Part shown: positions 48,370 through 57,899 of the stretch, piece by piece
Layout of the letters: each line of letters starts with the position of its first letter
Numbering within the stretch: position 1 is the first letter of the stretch
Assembly (NCBI RefSeq): GCF_018881715.1
Contig: NZ_JACVPW010000002.1
Span: 62,001 to 126,000, forward strand
Origin: Polynucleobacter parvulilacunae
GTDB lineage: Bacteria > Pseudomonadota > Gammaproteobacteria > Burkholderiales > Burkholderiaceae
DNA length: 64,000 bases
Direction: 5' to 3'
The notes under the pieces: generated by a model
The model's input: the letters and a program-made list of their open reading frames with translations, nothing else
What the model was told of the DNA's origin: nothing
The model's database searches: none
Made by a program: the position numbers and the translations under genes

Positions 48370-49017
48370 TTAAAGACTGCGTGACTTACGCTTGAGATTT
48401 TTTACTTCGTTCAGAAGTTCTTGACGCTCTGAGTCATCAAGGTTGTCGCTACCATCCAAGCGACGTGCGCCATCAAAGCGTTTATCCCAGTAAAGACTAC
48501 CGAGATCGTCCACTCGAACATTGGTACCTTTAGAAGGCGAATGAATGAATTTGTTGTCACCCACATAAATTCCCACATGAGAAAAAGTGAGGCGCATGGT
48601 GTTAAAGAATACGAGATCGCCTGGTTGTAATTCTTCACGAGTAATTGGTTTACCGACGCGACTCATTTGAGTCGACTTGCGCGGCAATAAGAAACCCAGC
48701 TTGTCTTTGAAAACGTAACCAACAAAACTACTGCCATCCAAACCAGATTGCGGTAATTCAGTATCCCAGCGATAACGCACGCCAATCACCTCCATAGCGC
48801 GGTTAATTAACTCATCGGATTTGCCGGTAACGGTATCGGCCAAGCGATCAGAAACGCGAGCGATGTAAGAGCGCCCCGCTTGGAACATGCTCTCTTTCGG
48901 AACTGCTGTTTCAGCAGACGCCTCAGCCACTGAATCAACCGCATAGGCGGATACAGAGACAACGGCACCCATACCGAGGGCCAGTACTTTTAAAAGCAGT
49001 GCTTTTTTCAATGACAT
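48370..49017 (-). CDS. NlpC/P60-fold protein lacking the catalytic cysteine
   Basis: 215 residues with a signal peptide (about 1-26). The domain at about 65-190 follows the C40 family: 'AMEVIGVRYRW', 'LQPGDLVFFNT', 'FSHVGIYVGDNKFIHSP'. However the usual D-C-S-G-hydrophobic motif reads D94-G-S-S-F, so Gly95 replaces the nucleophile Cys, and the preceding GG is also changed ('YRWDTEL'). The histidine in 'SHVGIYVG' remains. Active members cleave peptidoglycan stem peptides; this one is probably a binding or regulatory protein in the periplasm. Confidence 0.88.
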   Translation of the reverse strand: MSLKKALLLKVLALGMGAVVSVSAYAVDSVAEASAETAVPKESMFQAGRSYIARVSDRLADTVTGKSDELINRAMEVIGVRYRWDTELPQSGLDGSSFVGYVFKDKLGFLLPRKSTQMSRVGKPITREELQPGDLVFFNTMRLTFSHVGIYVGDNKFIHSPSKGTNVRVDDLGSLYWDKRFDGARRLDGSDNLDDSERQELLNEVKNLKRKSRSL

Positions 49018-49166
49018 TTAACCAGTTTAACAAAAAACCCTTAATTAACCAAGCCTTCAATATAGCCTTAAGTCTTTGTTTATTAAGGTAAATTTGCTTT
49101 AAATCAGGGCGGATGCACCAAATTAGCCCATTAGAGGGGGATTTTTGGCCTTTGCTCAGCCCCTGT

Positions 49167-50825
49167 CTAGGCCAGCTCAGCAGCCGCGAAAAGCTCTTTG
49201 GTATAGGTCTGACGGGGATGTTTGATGAGGGTTTCGGTATCGCCAAACTCCACTACCTTGCCACCCTTGAGAACCATCACCTCATGTGACATTGCTCGAA
49301 TCACTGCTAAATCATGACTAATCATGAGGTAAGCCAGGTTGTATTTCTTCTGCAACTCTGTGAGGAGTGCAAGCACCTGCTTTTGAATCGACACATCCAA
49401 GGCAGATGTCGGCTCATCCAAAACTAAAATCTGTGGACGCAAAATGAGTGCGCGTGCAATGGCAATCCGTTGACGCTGTCCACCAGAAAACTCATGGGGA
49501 TAACGTAGAAGCGCTGAACGATCTAAACCCACTTCTTTAAGCATATCGACTACACGTGCCTCGCGTTCTGCAGAAGATAGTTTTGGAAAGTGCACATCCA
49601 AACCTTCAGAAACAATTTGCATAATATTCATGCGCGGTGACAGTGATCCAAATGGATCCTGAAAGATCACCTGCAAGCTTGAACGCATTGCACGTCTCTC
49701 AATCGGCTTGAGTTTCTGCCAGTCACTACCGAGTACATCAACATTGCCGGTAACTTCTGCAGCGCTATCACCCAATAAACCCAGCACCGCCATACCCAAT
49801 GTAGTCTTGCCAGAGCCTGACTCACCAATCACGCCAATGGTCTGGCCTTGCTTTAGGGAAAAGGAGACTTTTTTTAATACTTTATGTGACGGTGCTTTTT
49901 TAAACCAAGAAGAGGACTCTGAGCTTGGGTAAGCAACCGAGAGCTCTTCTGTTTTTAACAGGACCGGAGCCAAAGGCATCAGCGGCGCTAAGTCACGCAC
50001 CGGCTCACTATTGACCAAGGCACGCGTGTATGGATCCTTAGGATGCTCAAACACTTGCTTGGTTGATCCAGATTCCATCAAGTTACCTTGATTGAGAACA
50101 GCTACACGCTGTGCAAAGTGCTTTACCAGATTGAGATCATGCGTGATGAGGAGTATCCCCATACCGCCATGATCTTTAGATTCCTCTTGGAGCTCTTTGA
50201 GCAAATCCAAGATTTGCAAACGCAAACTCACATCCAAAGCAGTAGTTGGCTCATCCGCAATTAATAAGCGTGGCTTACATGCCAATGCCATAGCAATCAT
50301 GGCGCGCTGTCTTTGGCCACCAGATAGTTGATGTGGATAAGAATGAAAGCGTCTCTCGGGCTCAGGAATGCCGGTCTTACGGAGTAAATCAATTGCAGCA
50401 TCAATCGAATCTGCTTTAGAGATCAGAGGTTGATAGATTTGCACCGCCTCAATAATTTGATTGCCTACTGTGAATAAGGGGTTCAGCGCGGTCATCGGCT
50501 CCTGAAACACCATGGCAATTTCACGACCACGGATCTCCCGAATATCTTGCATAAGCATTGAGAGCAAGTCCACTGCGCCCTTCCCATCTTTTTTGTCCCA
50601 GAGAATCTTTCCGGAAACTTTGGCACCTTCCGGCTCGAGTCGCAATGGCGCTAATGCTGTGAGCGTCTTGCCTGAGCCAGACTCCCCGACTAAGGCAACC
50701 CGTTCACCAATACCGATTTCTAAATCGAGATGATTAACAGCAAATTTTTCTCTGCGCCCGCTACCAAAAGAAATACACAAATCTTCGTAGCGCAATAAGG
50801 GTTTTTGGTTTGAAGTTGTGCTCAT
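49167..50825 (-). CDS. yejF: Peptide ABC transporter, double ATPase YejF type
   Basis: 552 residues with two complete nucleotide-binding domains. Walker A 'GESGSGKT' occurs twice, as do 'LSGGQRQRAMIAMAL' / 'FSGGQRQRIAIARAL' signatures and Walker B plus H-loop ('LLITHDLNLV', 'LMISHDLAVI'). It energises the YejABEF-type oligopeptide importer. Start overlaps the yejE stop by four bases. Confidence 0.94.
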   Translation of the reverse strand: MSTTSNQKPLLRYEDLCISFGSGRREKFAVNHLDLEIGIGERVALVGESGSGKTLTALAPLRLEPEGAKVSGKILWDKKDGKGAVDLLSMLMQDIREIRGREIAMVFQEPMTALNPLFTVGNQIIEAVQIYQPLISKADSIDAAIDLLRKTGIPEPERRFHSYPHQLSGGQRQRAMIAMALACKPRLLIADEPTTALDVSLRLQILDLLKELQEESKDHGGMGILLITHDLNLVKHFAQRVAVLNQGNLMESGSTKQVFEHPKDPYTRALVNSEPVRDLAPLMPLAPVLLKTEELSVAYPSSESSSWFKKAPSHKVLKKVSFSLKQGQTIGVIGESGSGKTTLGMAVLGLLGDSAAEVTGNVDVLGSDWQKLKPIERRAMRSSLQVIFQDPFGSLSPRMNIMQIVSEGLDVHFPKLSSAEREARVVDMLKEVGLDRSALLRYPHEFSGGQRQRIAIARALILRPQILVLDEPTSALDVSIQKQVLALLTELQKKYNLAYLMISHDLAVIRAMSHEVMVLKGGKVVEFGDTETLIKHPRQTYTKELFAAAELA

Positions 50826-51847
50826 GAGCGACCCCCACTCATCACGCCAGCCTTGCGAGTATCAAATGCATTGCGCAAGGCCTCACCCATAAAGGTTAGG
50901 AGCAATAAGGTTGCGACAAGAACAACGAAGGTAGATAAGGAAATCCACCAAGCATCAAGATTACTTTTGCCTTGTGAGAGTAATTCACCAAGACTTGGCG
51001 TGCCAGGAGGAACACCTAAACCTAAAAAGTCCAAGCTGGTCAGAGACAGAATGGCGGCACTCATACGGAATGGCAAAAAGGTAATTACTGGCGTCAAGCT
51101 ATTGGGAAGTATGTGGCGCCACATGATCTGCACATTGGTCAGACCTAATGCTCTGGCTGCACGCACATACTCTAAGGCGCGATTGCGGAAAAATTCTGCG
51201 CGGACGTAGTCCGATAAACCCATCCATCCAAATGCTGCCAACAGAATAATCAGTAATGAAACACTAGGATTAAAGATTGAAGCAAAAATGATCAGCAAGT
51301 AGAGCTCAGGCATAGCTGACCAGATTTCGATCAGGCGCTGCGAGACCAAGTCAAACTTACCGCCAAAGAATCCCATCAAGGATCCGGTGATGATGCCTAC
51401 ACTCACGCCAACAATGGTGAGCGCTAAACCAAACAGAATAGATAAGCGGAAACCATAGATCAGGCGAGCCAATACATCGCGCCCACGATCATCGGTACCC
51501 AACCAGTTCTCCCAGGAAGGCGGCGCAGGATTGGGGACTTGAGAAAAGTAATTTAGAGTCTCATAGCTATAGTGAATCGGTGGATAAATCGCCCAATTAC
51601 CATTGCTAGTGATGTTGTGACGAATGTCTGGATCCAAGAAATCAGTTGGTGTAGCAAAGTCTCCACCAAAGACCGTTTCTGGTTGACTCTTCACGATTGG
51701 GAAATAGAAATGCCCGTCATAACGAACCACTAAAGGCTTGTCATTGGCAATGAGCTCAGCGCACATCGATAAGCCAAATAGGACCATGAAGATCCACAGG
51801 CTTGCGTATCCCATGCGACTGTTTTTAAAGCGATGCCAACGACTCAT
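50822..51847 (-). CDS. yejE: Peptide ABC transporter permease YejE
   Basis: 341 residues from the ATG at 51847, which overlaps the yejB stop as ATGA and gives the family start 'MSRWHRFKNSRMGYASLWIF'. One N-terminal helix, a periplasmic loop with 'NWLGTDDRGRDVLARLIYGF' (DppC/OppC type), then the permease domain with the EAA-like loop 'EYVRAARALGLTNVQIMWRHILPN'. Inner-membrane component of the importer. Confidence 0.94.
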   Translation of the reverse strand: MSRWHRFKNSRMGYASLWIFMVLFGLSMCAELIANDKPLVVRYDGHFYFPIVKSQPETVFGGDFATPTDFLDPDIRHNITSNGNWAIYPPIHYSYETLNYFSQVPNPAPPSWENWLGTDDRGRDVLARLIYGFRLSILFGLALTIVGVSVGIITGSLMGFFGGKFDLVSQRLIEIWSAMPELYLLIIFASIFNPSVSLLIILLAAFGWMGLSDYVRAEFFRNRALEYVRAARALGLTNVQIMWRHILPNSLTPVITFLPFRMSAAILSLTSLDFLGLGVPPGTPSLGELLSQGKSNLDAWWISLSTFVVLVATLLLLTFMGEALRNAFDTRKAGVMSGGRS

Positions 51848-52920
51848 GAGCCCCCTCCCGCACCAAACTGAATGCGTGGGTCTACATAAACATAACAAAG
51901 ATCAGAAATTAACTTCGTGAATAAACCAATCAAGGTAAATAAATACAAAGTACCAAACACGACTGGGTAGTCACGGCGCATCACCGACTCATATGAAAGT
52001 AAGCCAAGACCATCTAATGAGAACAGGGTTTCGATCAGCAGCGAACCTGTAAAGAACGCCCCAATAAAAGCTGCTGGGAAACCCGTAACTAGCGGTAAGA
52101 GCGCATTGCGGAAAACGTGCTTCCATAAAACTTGCTTTTCAGACAGGCCTTTTGCTCTTGCAGTGAGAACATACTGCTTACGAATCTCTTCTAGGAATGA
52201 GTTTTTGGTCAGCATAGTCACTACTGCGAAGCTACCTAGAACAGATGCAGTAATCGGCAATACCAAGTGCCACAAATAATCCATGACCTTACCAATCAAA
52301 CTCAGATCACTCCAGTTATCTGAGGTAAGCCCTCGCAGTGGAAACAACTGCAGGAAGCTGCCGCCGCCAAAGAGCACCAGCAACAAGACTCCCAGCACAA
52401 AACCTGGAATCGCATAACCCACCAGAATCATGCTGCTGGTAACAGCATCAAAGCGTGAGCCATCGCGTACTGCTTTTGCAATGCCCAAAGGAATCGATAC
52501 TAAATACGTAATGAAGAAGGTCCATAGACCGATGCTAATCGATACCGGTAATTTAGAAACCACTAAACCCCAAACACTTTCATGCTGGTAATAGCTTTGT
52601 CCCAAATCAAAGCGTGCAAAGCGACCCAACATCATGAAATAACGCTCGAGTGGTGGCTTATCAAAGCCATATAAGGCTTTTACTTCCTCCAAGCGCTGCG
52701 CATCAATCCCCTGACGTCCGCGGTAAGTTGCGCCTGCGCCAGAAGATTCTGTACCTCCAACTGCCGCATCACCTTTGCCTTTTAACTCCAAGACCATTTG
52801 CTCAACTGGACCGCCCGGTACAAATTGCACTACGGCAAAGGTCAGCGTCAACACGCCTAACAAGGTAGGAATCATGAGCAGCAAACGCTTGAAGATATAC
52901 GCGCGCATTTGTCCTTGCAT
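51844..52920 (-). CDS. yejB: Peptide ABC transporter permease YejB
   Basis: 358 residues. Typical N-terminal helix 'YIFKRLLLMIPTLLGVLTLTFAVVQFVPGGPVE', then five more helices and the EAA-like loop 'YVLTARAKGLSEKQVLWKHVFRNALLP'. Its ATG overlaps the yejA stop as TAATG. Partner of YejE. Confidence 0.94.
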   Translation of the reverse strand: MQGQMRAYIFKRLLLMIPTLLGVLTLTFAVVQFVPGGPVEQMVLELKGKGDAAVGGTESSGAGATYRGRQGIDAQRLEEVKALYGFDKPPLERYFMMLGRFARFDLGQSYYQHESVWGLVVSKLPVSISIGLWTFFITYLVSIPLGIAKAVRDGSRFDAVTSSMILVGYAIPGFVLGVLLLVLFGGGSFLQLFPLRGLTSDNWSDLSLIGKVMDYLWHLVLPITASVLGSFAVVTMLTKNSFLEEIRKQYVLTARAKGLSEKQVLWKHVFRNALLPLVTGFPAAFIGAFFTGSLLIETLFSLDGLGLLSYESVMRRDYPVVFGTLYLFTLIGLFTKLISDLCYVYVDPRIQFGAGGGS

Positions 52921-54788
52921 TATTTAGCCTCTTCTTTCCACCAGTTTTGCATAATCCAAGGCTCAGCTTGGTAATACAGAGGTGGTTCTGGGTAACGCAT
53001 CTCGGTACGGAAGGCAATACGATGCGTGGGGTTGTACCACTGGGGTATGACGTAATAGCTATTCCACAAAACACGATCTAGCGCCCTACAGGCAGCGCGC
53101 AACTCTTCGCGATTCTGTGCTTTTGTAATCTCATCTATTAAAGCGTCAACCACTGGCGACTGTATTCCAATGATATTGTCCGAACCCTTTGTTTTGGCTG
53201 CTTGACTGCCAAAGCGGTCCCACAATTCATTGCCAGGATTTTGAGAATCAGGAAAACGACTGGTGGTCATATCAAAGTCATACTCATCCATGCGCTTTTG
53301 ATACAAGGCAAAGTCGCTAGTGCGGATATCTAACTGGATGCCTAGCTTTTCTAAATTACGCCCGTAAGCAGAAAGGACTCTCAAGAAAAATCCACCGTTC
53401 TCAACCATCTCAATCCGAAACGGTTCACCCTTTTCATTGCGCAGAGCGCCGTCGCGATACTGCCAACCAGCATGCATGAGCAACTCTCGTGCTTGGCGTA
53501 GATTTTGACGAAGGCTGCCCGGTGACTTTGTCGAAGGTGGCGCAGGCATTGGGCCAAACACAGCATCGGGAACCCACTGTGGATATTTAGCCTTAAGCGG
53601 TCTGAGTAATTTCAACTCTGCTTCAGTAGGTTTGCGTGGGCCATCATAGTTGGCACTTAAATCGCTATTAGTAAAGAAGCTGTTGATGCGACCGTACTGA
53701 TCAAAAAATATTTGACGATTGAGCCACTCGAAATCCAGAGCTAAGCCCAATGCTTGACGAACGCGCGGATCTTGCAAGCTAGGTTTGCGGACATTCATGG
53801 CAAAGCCTTGCATACCAGCACCATTGTGATTGATGAAAGCTTTCTTGAGGAGTATGCCGTTATCAAATTTAGAGCCTACGTATCCCTTAGCCCAAATCTT
53901 GGCGCGGTACTCCACCAGAGCGTCAAACTCCCCTGCTTTAAAGGCCTCTAGCCTGACAGCATCATCGCTATACAACTTATATAGAACGCGATCAAAGTTA
54001 TAAAAACCCACACGCACATTTAATGGTTTACTTAGCTGATCAGCCCAGTACTGTGGATTTCTTTTATAGGTAATCGATTTACCGGCCTTGAAGGACTCAA
54101 TTAAATACGGACCGCTACCAATAGGCGTCTCAAAGGCAATCTTGTCAAATGCAATCATGCTACCGTCAGGACGCTTACCCCAGTTCCGCGAAAAGATGGG
54201 CAATGTACCGACCATGATTGGTAATTCAGTATTGTTGTTTTTAAAGTCAAACCGCACAATACGATCAGAAACAATCACCGCTTGTTTCACATCTGCAAAA
54301 GTGGTTTTGTAACGTGGGTGGGCTAAGCCACTCATTAAAGTATCAAAACTATATTTAACGTCTGCTGCTAATACTGGAGTTCCATCTGAAAACTTTGCTT
54401 CTGGACGAATCCGAAAAGTCACTGACTTACGATCTTTAGCAACGTCAATGTCTTCTGCTAGCAAGCCATAAATACTCGATACCTCATCGGCACTTCCTTC
54501 AGCTAGAGATTCAAACATCAAATCAATGCCTGGAGCTGTTACCCCTCGCAATGTATATGGATTGAACTTATCAAAACTGGTTCTTTGGCCCGGATTTGGC
54601 AAGGTGAGCGTTCCACCCCGTGGTGCATTGGGATTGACGTAGTCAAAATGAGTGAATCCGTCGGGATACTTAGGCTTCCCGTACTGTGCAATTCCCTGCC
54701 CTGCCTGTGCCATATTCGCGCCAAGCCCCACTAGCAGGGCTAGCAGCAAGAAATGGGCAATTTGGCGAATGGGTTTCAGGGTAGGCAT
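52920..54788 (-). CDS. yejA: Periplasmic oligopeptide-binding protein YejA type
   Basis: 622 residues with a signal peptide (ends near 'MAQA-GQG'). An SBP family 5 protein: 'YVNPNAPRGGTLTL', 'VTFRIRPEAKFSDGTPVLAADVKYSF' and 'ALGLALDFEWLNRQIF' are typical. It delivers peptides to YejBE; relatives import short peptides and antimicrobial peptides such as microcin C. First gene of the yej operon, divergent from fabI with only 50 bases between them. Confidence 0.93.
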   Translation of the reverse strand: MPTLKPIRQIAHFLLLALLVGLGANMAQAGQGIAQYGKPKYPDGFTHFDYVNPNAPRGGTLTLPNPGQRTSFDKFNPYTLRGVTAPGIDLMFESLAEGSADEVSSIYGLLAEDIDVAKDRKSVTFRIRPEAKFSDGTPVLAADVKYSFDTLMSGLAHPRYKTTFADVKQAVIVSDRIVRFDFKNNNTELPIMVGTLPIFSRNWGKRPDGSMIAFDKIAFETPIGSGPYLIESFKAGKSITYKRNPQYWADQLSKPLNVRVGFYNFDRVLYKLYSDDAVRLEAFKAGEFDALVEYRAKIWAKGYVGSKFDNGILLKKAFINHNGAGMQGFAMNVRKPSLQDPRVRQALGLALDFEWLNRQIFFDQYGRINSFFTNSDLSANYDGPRKPTEAELKLLRPLKAKYPQWVPDAVFGPMPAPPSTKSPGSLRQNLRQARELLMHAGWQYRDGALRNEKGEPFRIEMVENGGFFLRVLSAYGRNLEKLGIQLDIRTSDFALYQKRMDEYDFDMTTSRFPDSQNPGNELWDRFGSQAAKTKGSDNIIGIQSPVVDALIDEITKAQNREELRAACRALDRVLWNSYYVIPQWYNPTHRIAFRTEMRYPEPPLYYQAEPWIMQNWWKEEAK

Positions 54789-54838
54789 ATATGCAACAAT
54801 TGTAGATAGCTAATCATATTTGAAGCAAAGGACACAAC

Positions 54839-55624
54839 ATGGGCTTTCTCACCGGCAAAAAAATCCTCATTACCGGCCTCCTCTCAAACCGCTCTATCGC
54901 GTACGGCATCGCCAAGGCCTGTCACCGTGAAGGGGCTGAACTAGCCTTTACCTATGTAGGTGAGCGCTTTAAGGACCGCATCGTTGATTTTGCAAAAGAA
55001 TTCGATACCGAACTGATTTTTGACTGTGATGTCGGCAGCGACGAGCAAATCAGTGCCCTTTTTAAAGATTTAGCCAAATCCTGGCCTCAGTTTGATGGTT
55101 TTGTTCATGCCATTGGCTTTGCCCCACGTGAGGCAATTGCTGGCGACTTCCTAGAAGGACTTTCTCGTGAAGGCTTCAAGATTGCGCATGATATTTCTGC
55201 TTACAGCTTCCCTGCCATGGCAAAAGAAGCGCTTCCGATGTTGCGTGATAAATCTTCATTGCTCACGTTGACGTATTTAGGCTCCATGAAGAATGTTCCT
55301 AACTACAACACTATGGGTTTGGCAAAAGCATCACTCGAAGCTTCTGTTCGCTACCTCGCAGGTTCAGTTGGCCCTAAAGGCATTCGTGCCAACGGCATCT
55401 CTGCTGGCCCAATTAAAACTTTGGCAGCCTCAGGCATCAAAGGCTTTGGCAAGATTTTGCAAGCCGTTGAAGAAACAGCCCCACTACGTCGTAACGTGAC
55501 GATTGATGATGTGGGCAACACTGCTGCCTTCTTATTATCTGACTTAGCTAACGGGATCACTGCTGAAATCATTTACGTTGATAACGGCTTTAGCCAAGTT
55601 GTGGGTGGAATGGACGAAGTTTGA
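54839..55624 (+). CDS. fabI: Enoyl-[acyl-carrier-protein] reductase (NADH) FabI
   Basis: 261 residues. 'GKKILITGLLSNRSIAYGIA' binds the cofactor, 'IGFAPR' follows, and the FabI active site Tyr-x6-Lys is in 'YNTMGLAK'. It reduces enoyl-ACP in the last step of fatty-acid elongation and is the triclosan/isoniazid-type target. AAGGA lies before the ATG. Its stop overlaps the chrA start. Confidence 0.97.
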   Translation: MGFLTGKKILITGLLSNRSIAYGIAKACHREGAELAFTYVGERFKDRIVDFAKEFDTELIFDCDVGSDEQISALFKDLAKSWPQFDGFVHAIGFAPREAIAGDFLEGLSREGFKIAHDISAYSFPAMAKEALPMLRDKSSLLTLTYLGSMKNVPNYNTMGLAKASLEASVRYLAGSVGPKGIRANGISAGPIKTLAASGIKGFGKILQAVEETAPLRRNVTIDDVGNTAAFLLSDLANGITAEIIYVDNGFSQVVGGMDEV

Positions 55625-56961
55625 GCGTTCCCGCATCAGTCACCCTGCGTGAAGCCCTGAAGTTTTGGGCCAAGCTGGGTTTCATTAGTTTTGGTGGCCC
55701 CGCAGGACAAATTGCCGTCCTGCATCAAGAGTTAGTTGAGAAGCGTCGCTGGATTTCCGAGCGGCGCTTTTTACATGCGCTCAACTACTGCATGCTGCTG
55801 CCTGGGCCAGAAGCCCAACAACTAGTTACTTATATTGGCTGGCTTATGCATCGCAGCTGGGGCGGTATTCTGGCGGGCACGCTATTTGTTTTGCCTTCGC
55901 TATTTATTTTGATTGGCTTGTCTTGGGTATATCTTACTTTTGGACAAGTTCCATGGATCGCCGCCGTCTTCTTTGGCATTAAGCCTGCTGTCACCGCAAT
56001 TGTTCTTCACGCCGCAGTGCGAATTGGTAAGCGCGCTATTCATAACCAAGCACTGCAGTGGATTGCTCTGGGATCATTTCTGGCGATCTTCATTCTGAAT
56101 CTTGCTTTCCCAATCGTTGTTGCCATTGCGGCTACCATTGGTTACTGGGGAGGCAAGCGCTACCCAGAATATTTCCAACAAGATGGTGGGCATGATGGAA
56201 AAGAATCAAAACAATATGGCAGCGCCAACATTGATGATCACACACCAACACCAGAGCACGCTACATTTTCGTATTCAAAAACGATTCGCCATAGCCTAGT
56301 TGCCGCTACCTGCTGGTTACTACCGATTGCTGCCTTAGTAGCCATTTTCGGCTGGAAGACTTTATTCCCCAATATCGCGTGGTTCTTTACCAAAGCGGCA
56401 TTCCTCACCTTTGGTGGTGCTTATGCAGTTTTGCCATATGTATATCAAGGCGCTGTAGATCACTTCCATTGGCTCAGCGCTAGTCAAATGATTGATGGTT
56501 TAGCGCTTGGTGAAACTACACCTGGCCCACTCATCATGGTGGTAGCTTTTGTGGGCTACCTTGCTGGGCACATTCAGCATCTCATTGGCAATACCAATCC
56601 ATTTTGGTTTGGAGTGATTGGCGCGTGCGTTGCCACCTGGTTTACTTTCCTACCCTCTTTCTTTTTTATCTTAGTAGGCGGCCCATTAATTGAATCAACT
56701 CATGGCAAGCTTGGATTTACCGCTCCACTCGCGGCAATCACCGCTGCAGTTGTTGGCGTTATTGCCAATCTAGGCCTCTTCTTTGCTTATCACGTATTTT
56801 TACCAAGGGGCTTTAGCGGCTCGATTTCTTGGGTCTCCATTCTCATTTGCGCTTTAGCTGGGTTAGCCTTATTTAAGTTTCAAAAAGGCGTTCTCTCAGT
56901 ATTAGGCGGCTCAGCACTAGCCGGATTGCTCTTTCATTACATCTCTATATTGATAGGGTGA
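55621..56961 (+). CDS. chrA: Chromate transporter ChrA (two-domain)
   Basis: 446 residues with two CHR repeats and about ten to twelve membrane segments. 'FGGPAGQIAVLHQELVEKRRWI' and 'NYCMLLPGPEAQQL' mark repeat 1; 'TFGGAYAVLPYV' and 'GLALGETTPGPLIMV' mark repeat 2. The family exports chromate. It begins at TTG, overlapping the fabI stop as TTGA, so it is coupled to fabI despite an unrelated role. Confidence 0.93.
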   Translation: MSVPASVTLREALKFWAKLGFISFGGPAGQIAVLHQELVEKRRWISERRFLHALNYCMLLPGPEAQQLVTYIGWLMHRSWGGILAGTLFVLPSLFILIGLSWVYLTFGQVPWIAAVFFGIKPAVTAIVLHAAVRIGKRAIHNQALQWIALGSFLAIFILNLAFPIVVAIAATIGYWGGKRYPEYFQQDGGHDGKESKQYGSANIDDHTPTPEHATFSYSKTIRHSLVAATCWLLPIAALVAIFGWKTLFPNIAWFFTKAAFLTFGGAYAVLPYVYQGAVDHFHWLSASQMIDGLALGETTPGPLIMVVAFVGYLAGHIQHLIGNTNPFWFGVIGACVATWFTFLPSFFFILVGGPLIESTHGKLGFTAPLAAITAAVVGVIANLGLFFAYHVFLPRGFSGSISWVSILICALAGLALFKFQKGVLSVLGGSALAGLLFHYISILIG

Positions 56962-56994
56962 TTTTTGGGGTGAATTTTTTCCAGGATTGGCATA

Positions 56995-57879
56995 ATGGGA
57001 GCTATGCGAATCGAACCTCAAACCATCACCCACCTGCAAGAATGGCTTGGTAAATCCGAGTCTCTTCAGGATACTGTCACAGCAGCCCCTGTACGCGCAC
57101 TATCAGCAACTTTAGACCGCGATGATGCTGCGCCAAGCCAGGGTACTTTTTTGCCTGAGCTATGGCACTGGTTGTATTTCCTGCCGCATGCTCGCGAATC
57201 TGAAATTGGCCCCGATGGCCATCCAAAACGTGGCGGCTTTTTACCGCCTGTACCGTTACCACGTCGCATGTGGGCAGGCAGCCGTATTGAATGGTTAAAG
57301 CCCCTGGCGGTTGGCGATGAGATTGAACGTGTATCTACGATTGAGTCCGTCACTCACAAAGCGGGTCGGACAGGCGATTTGATTTTTGTATTGGTTAATC
57401 ACAAGATTTCCAATCAAGATGGTCTCGCAATTATCGAAGAACACGACATCGTCTATCGCGATGCCCCAGGTCCTGACGACAAACCCGCTGCACCTACACC
57501 TGCGCCTACAGATGCCAAGTGGGGCAAAACCATCACTCCAGACGATGTACTTCTGTTTCGTTATTCAGCTTTAACTTTTAATGGTCACCGCATTCATTAC
57601 GATCGTAAGTATGTGACTGAGGTTGAAGGTTACCCTGGCTTAATCGTGCACGGACCCTTGATTGCAACTCTGCTAGTTGACTTAGTTCGTCAAAGCATTC
57701 CCGGCTGCAAGCTCAAGAGCTTTGAGTTCCGCGCCATACGCCCTACTTTCGATATCAACATCTTCAAAGTAAACGCCAAGCCTGATCTCGAAAAAGATCC
57801 TAGTGGAAAGACCATCTCTATTTGGGCGCAAGATCATGAAGGCTGGCTCACGATGCAAGCTACTGCTGTATTAGCTTAA
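56995..57879 (+). CDS. MaoC/FAS1-like hydratase, similar to mesaconyl-C4-CoA hydratase
   Basis: 294 residues with two hot-dog domains. The N-terminal half has 'GFLPPVPLPRRMWAGSRI', typical of the mesaconyl-C4-CoA hydratase group. The C-terminal half holds the hydratase motif in 'FNGHRIHYDRKYVTEVEGYPGLIVHGPL' (Asp and His of the MaoC type; only a partial consensus is quoted). It should hydrate a C4/C5 unsaturated CoA ester. First gene of a four-gene catabolic cluster; substrate is inference. ATG at 57004 is an alternative start. Confidence 0.85.
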   Translation: MGAMRIEPQTITHLQEWLGKSESLQDTVTAAPVRALSATLDRDDAAPSQGTFLPELWHWLYFLPHARESEIGPDGHPKRGGFLPPVPLPRRMWAGSRIEWLKPLAVGDEIERVSTIESVTHKAGRTGDLIFVLVNHKISNQDGLAIIEEHDIVYRDAPGPDDKPAAPTPAPTDAKWGKTITPDDVLLFRYSALTFNGHRIHYDRKYVTEVEGYPGLIVHGPLIATLLVDLVRQSIPGCKLKSFEFRAIRPTFDINIFKVNAKPDLEKDPSGKTISIWAQDHEGWLTMQATAVLA

Positions 57880-57899
57880 TTCATTAAAGATTTTTATTC

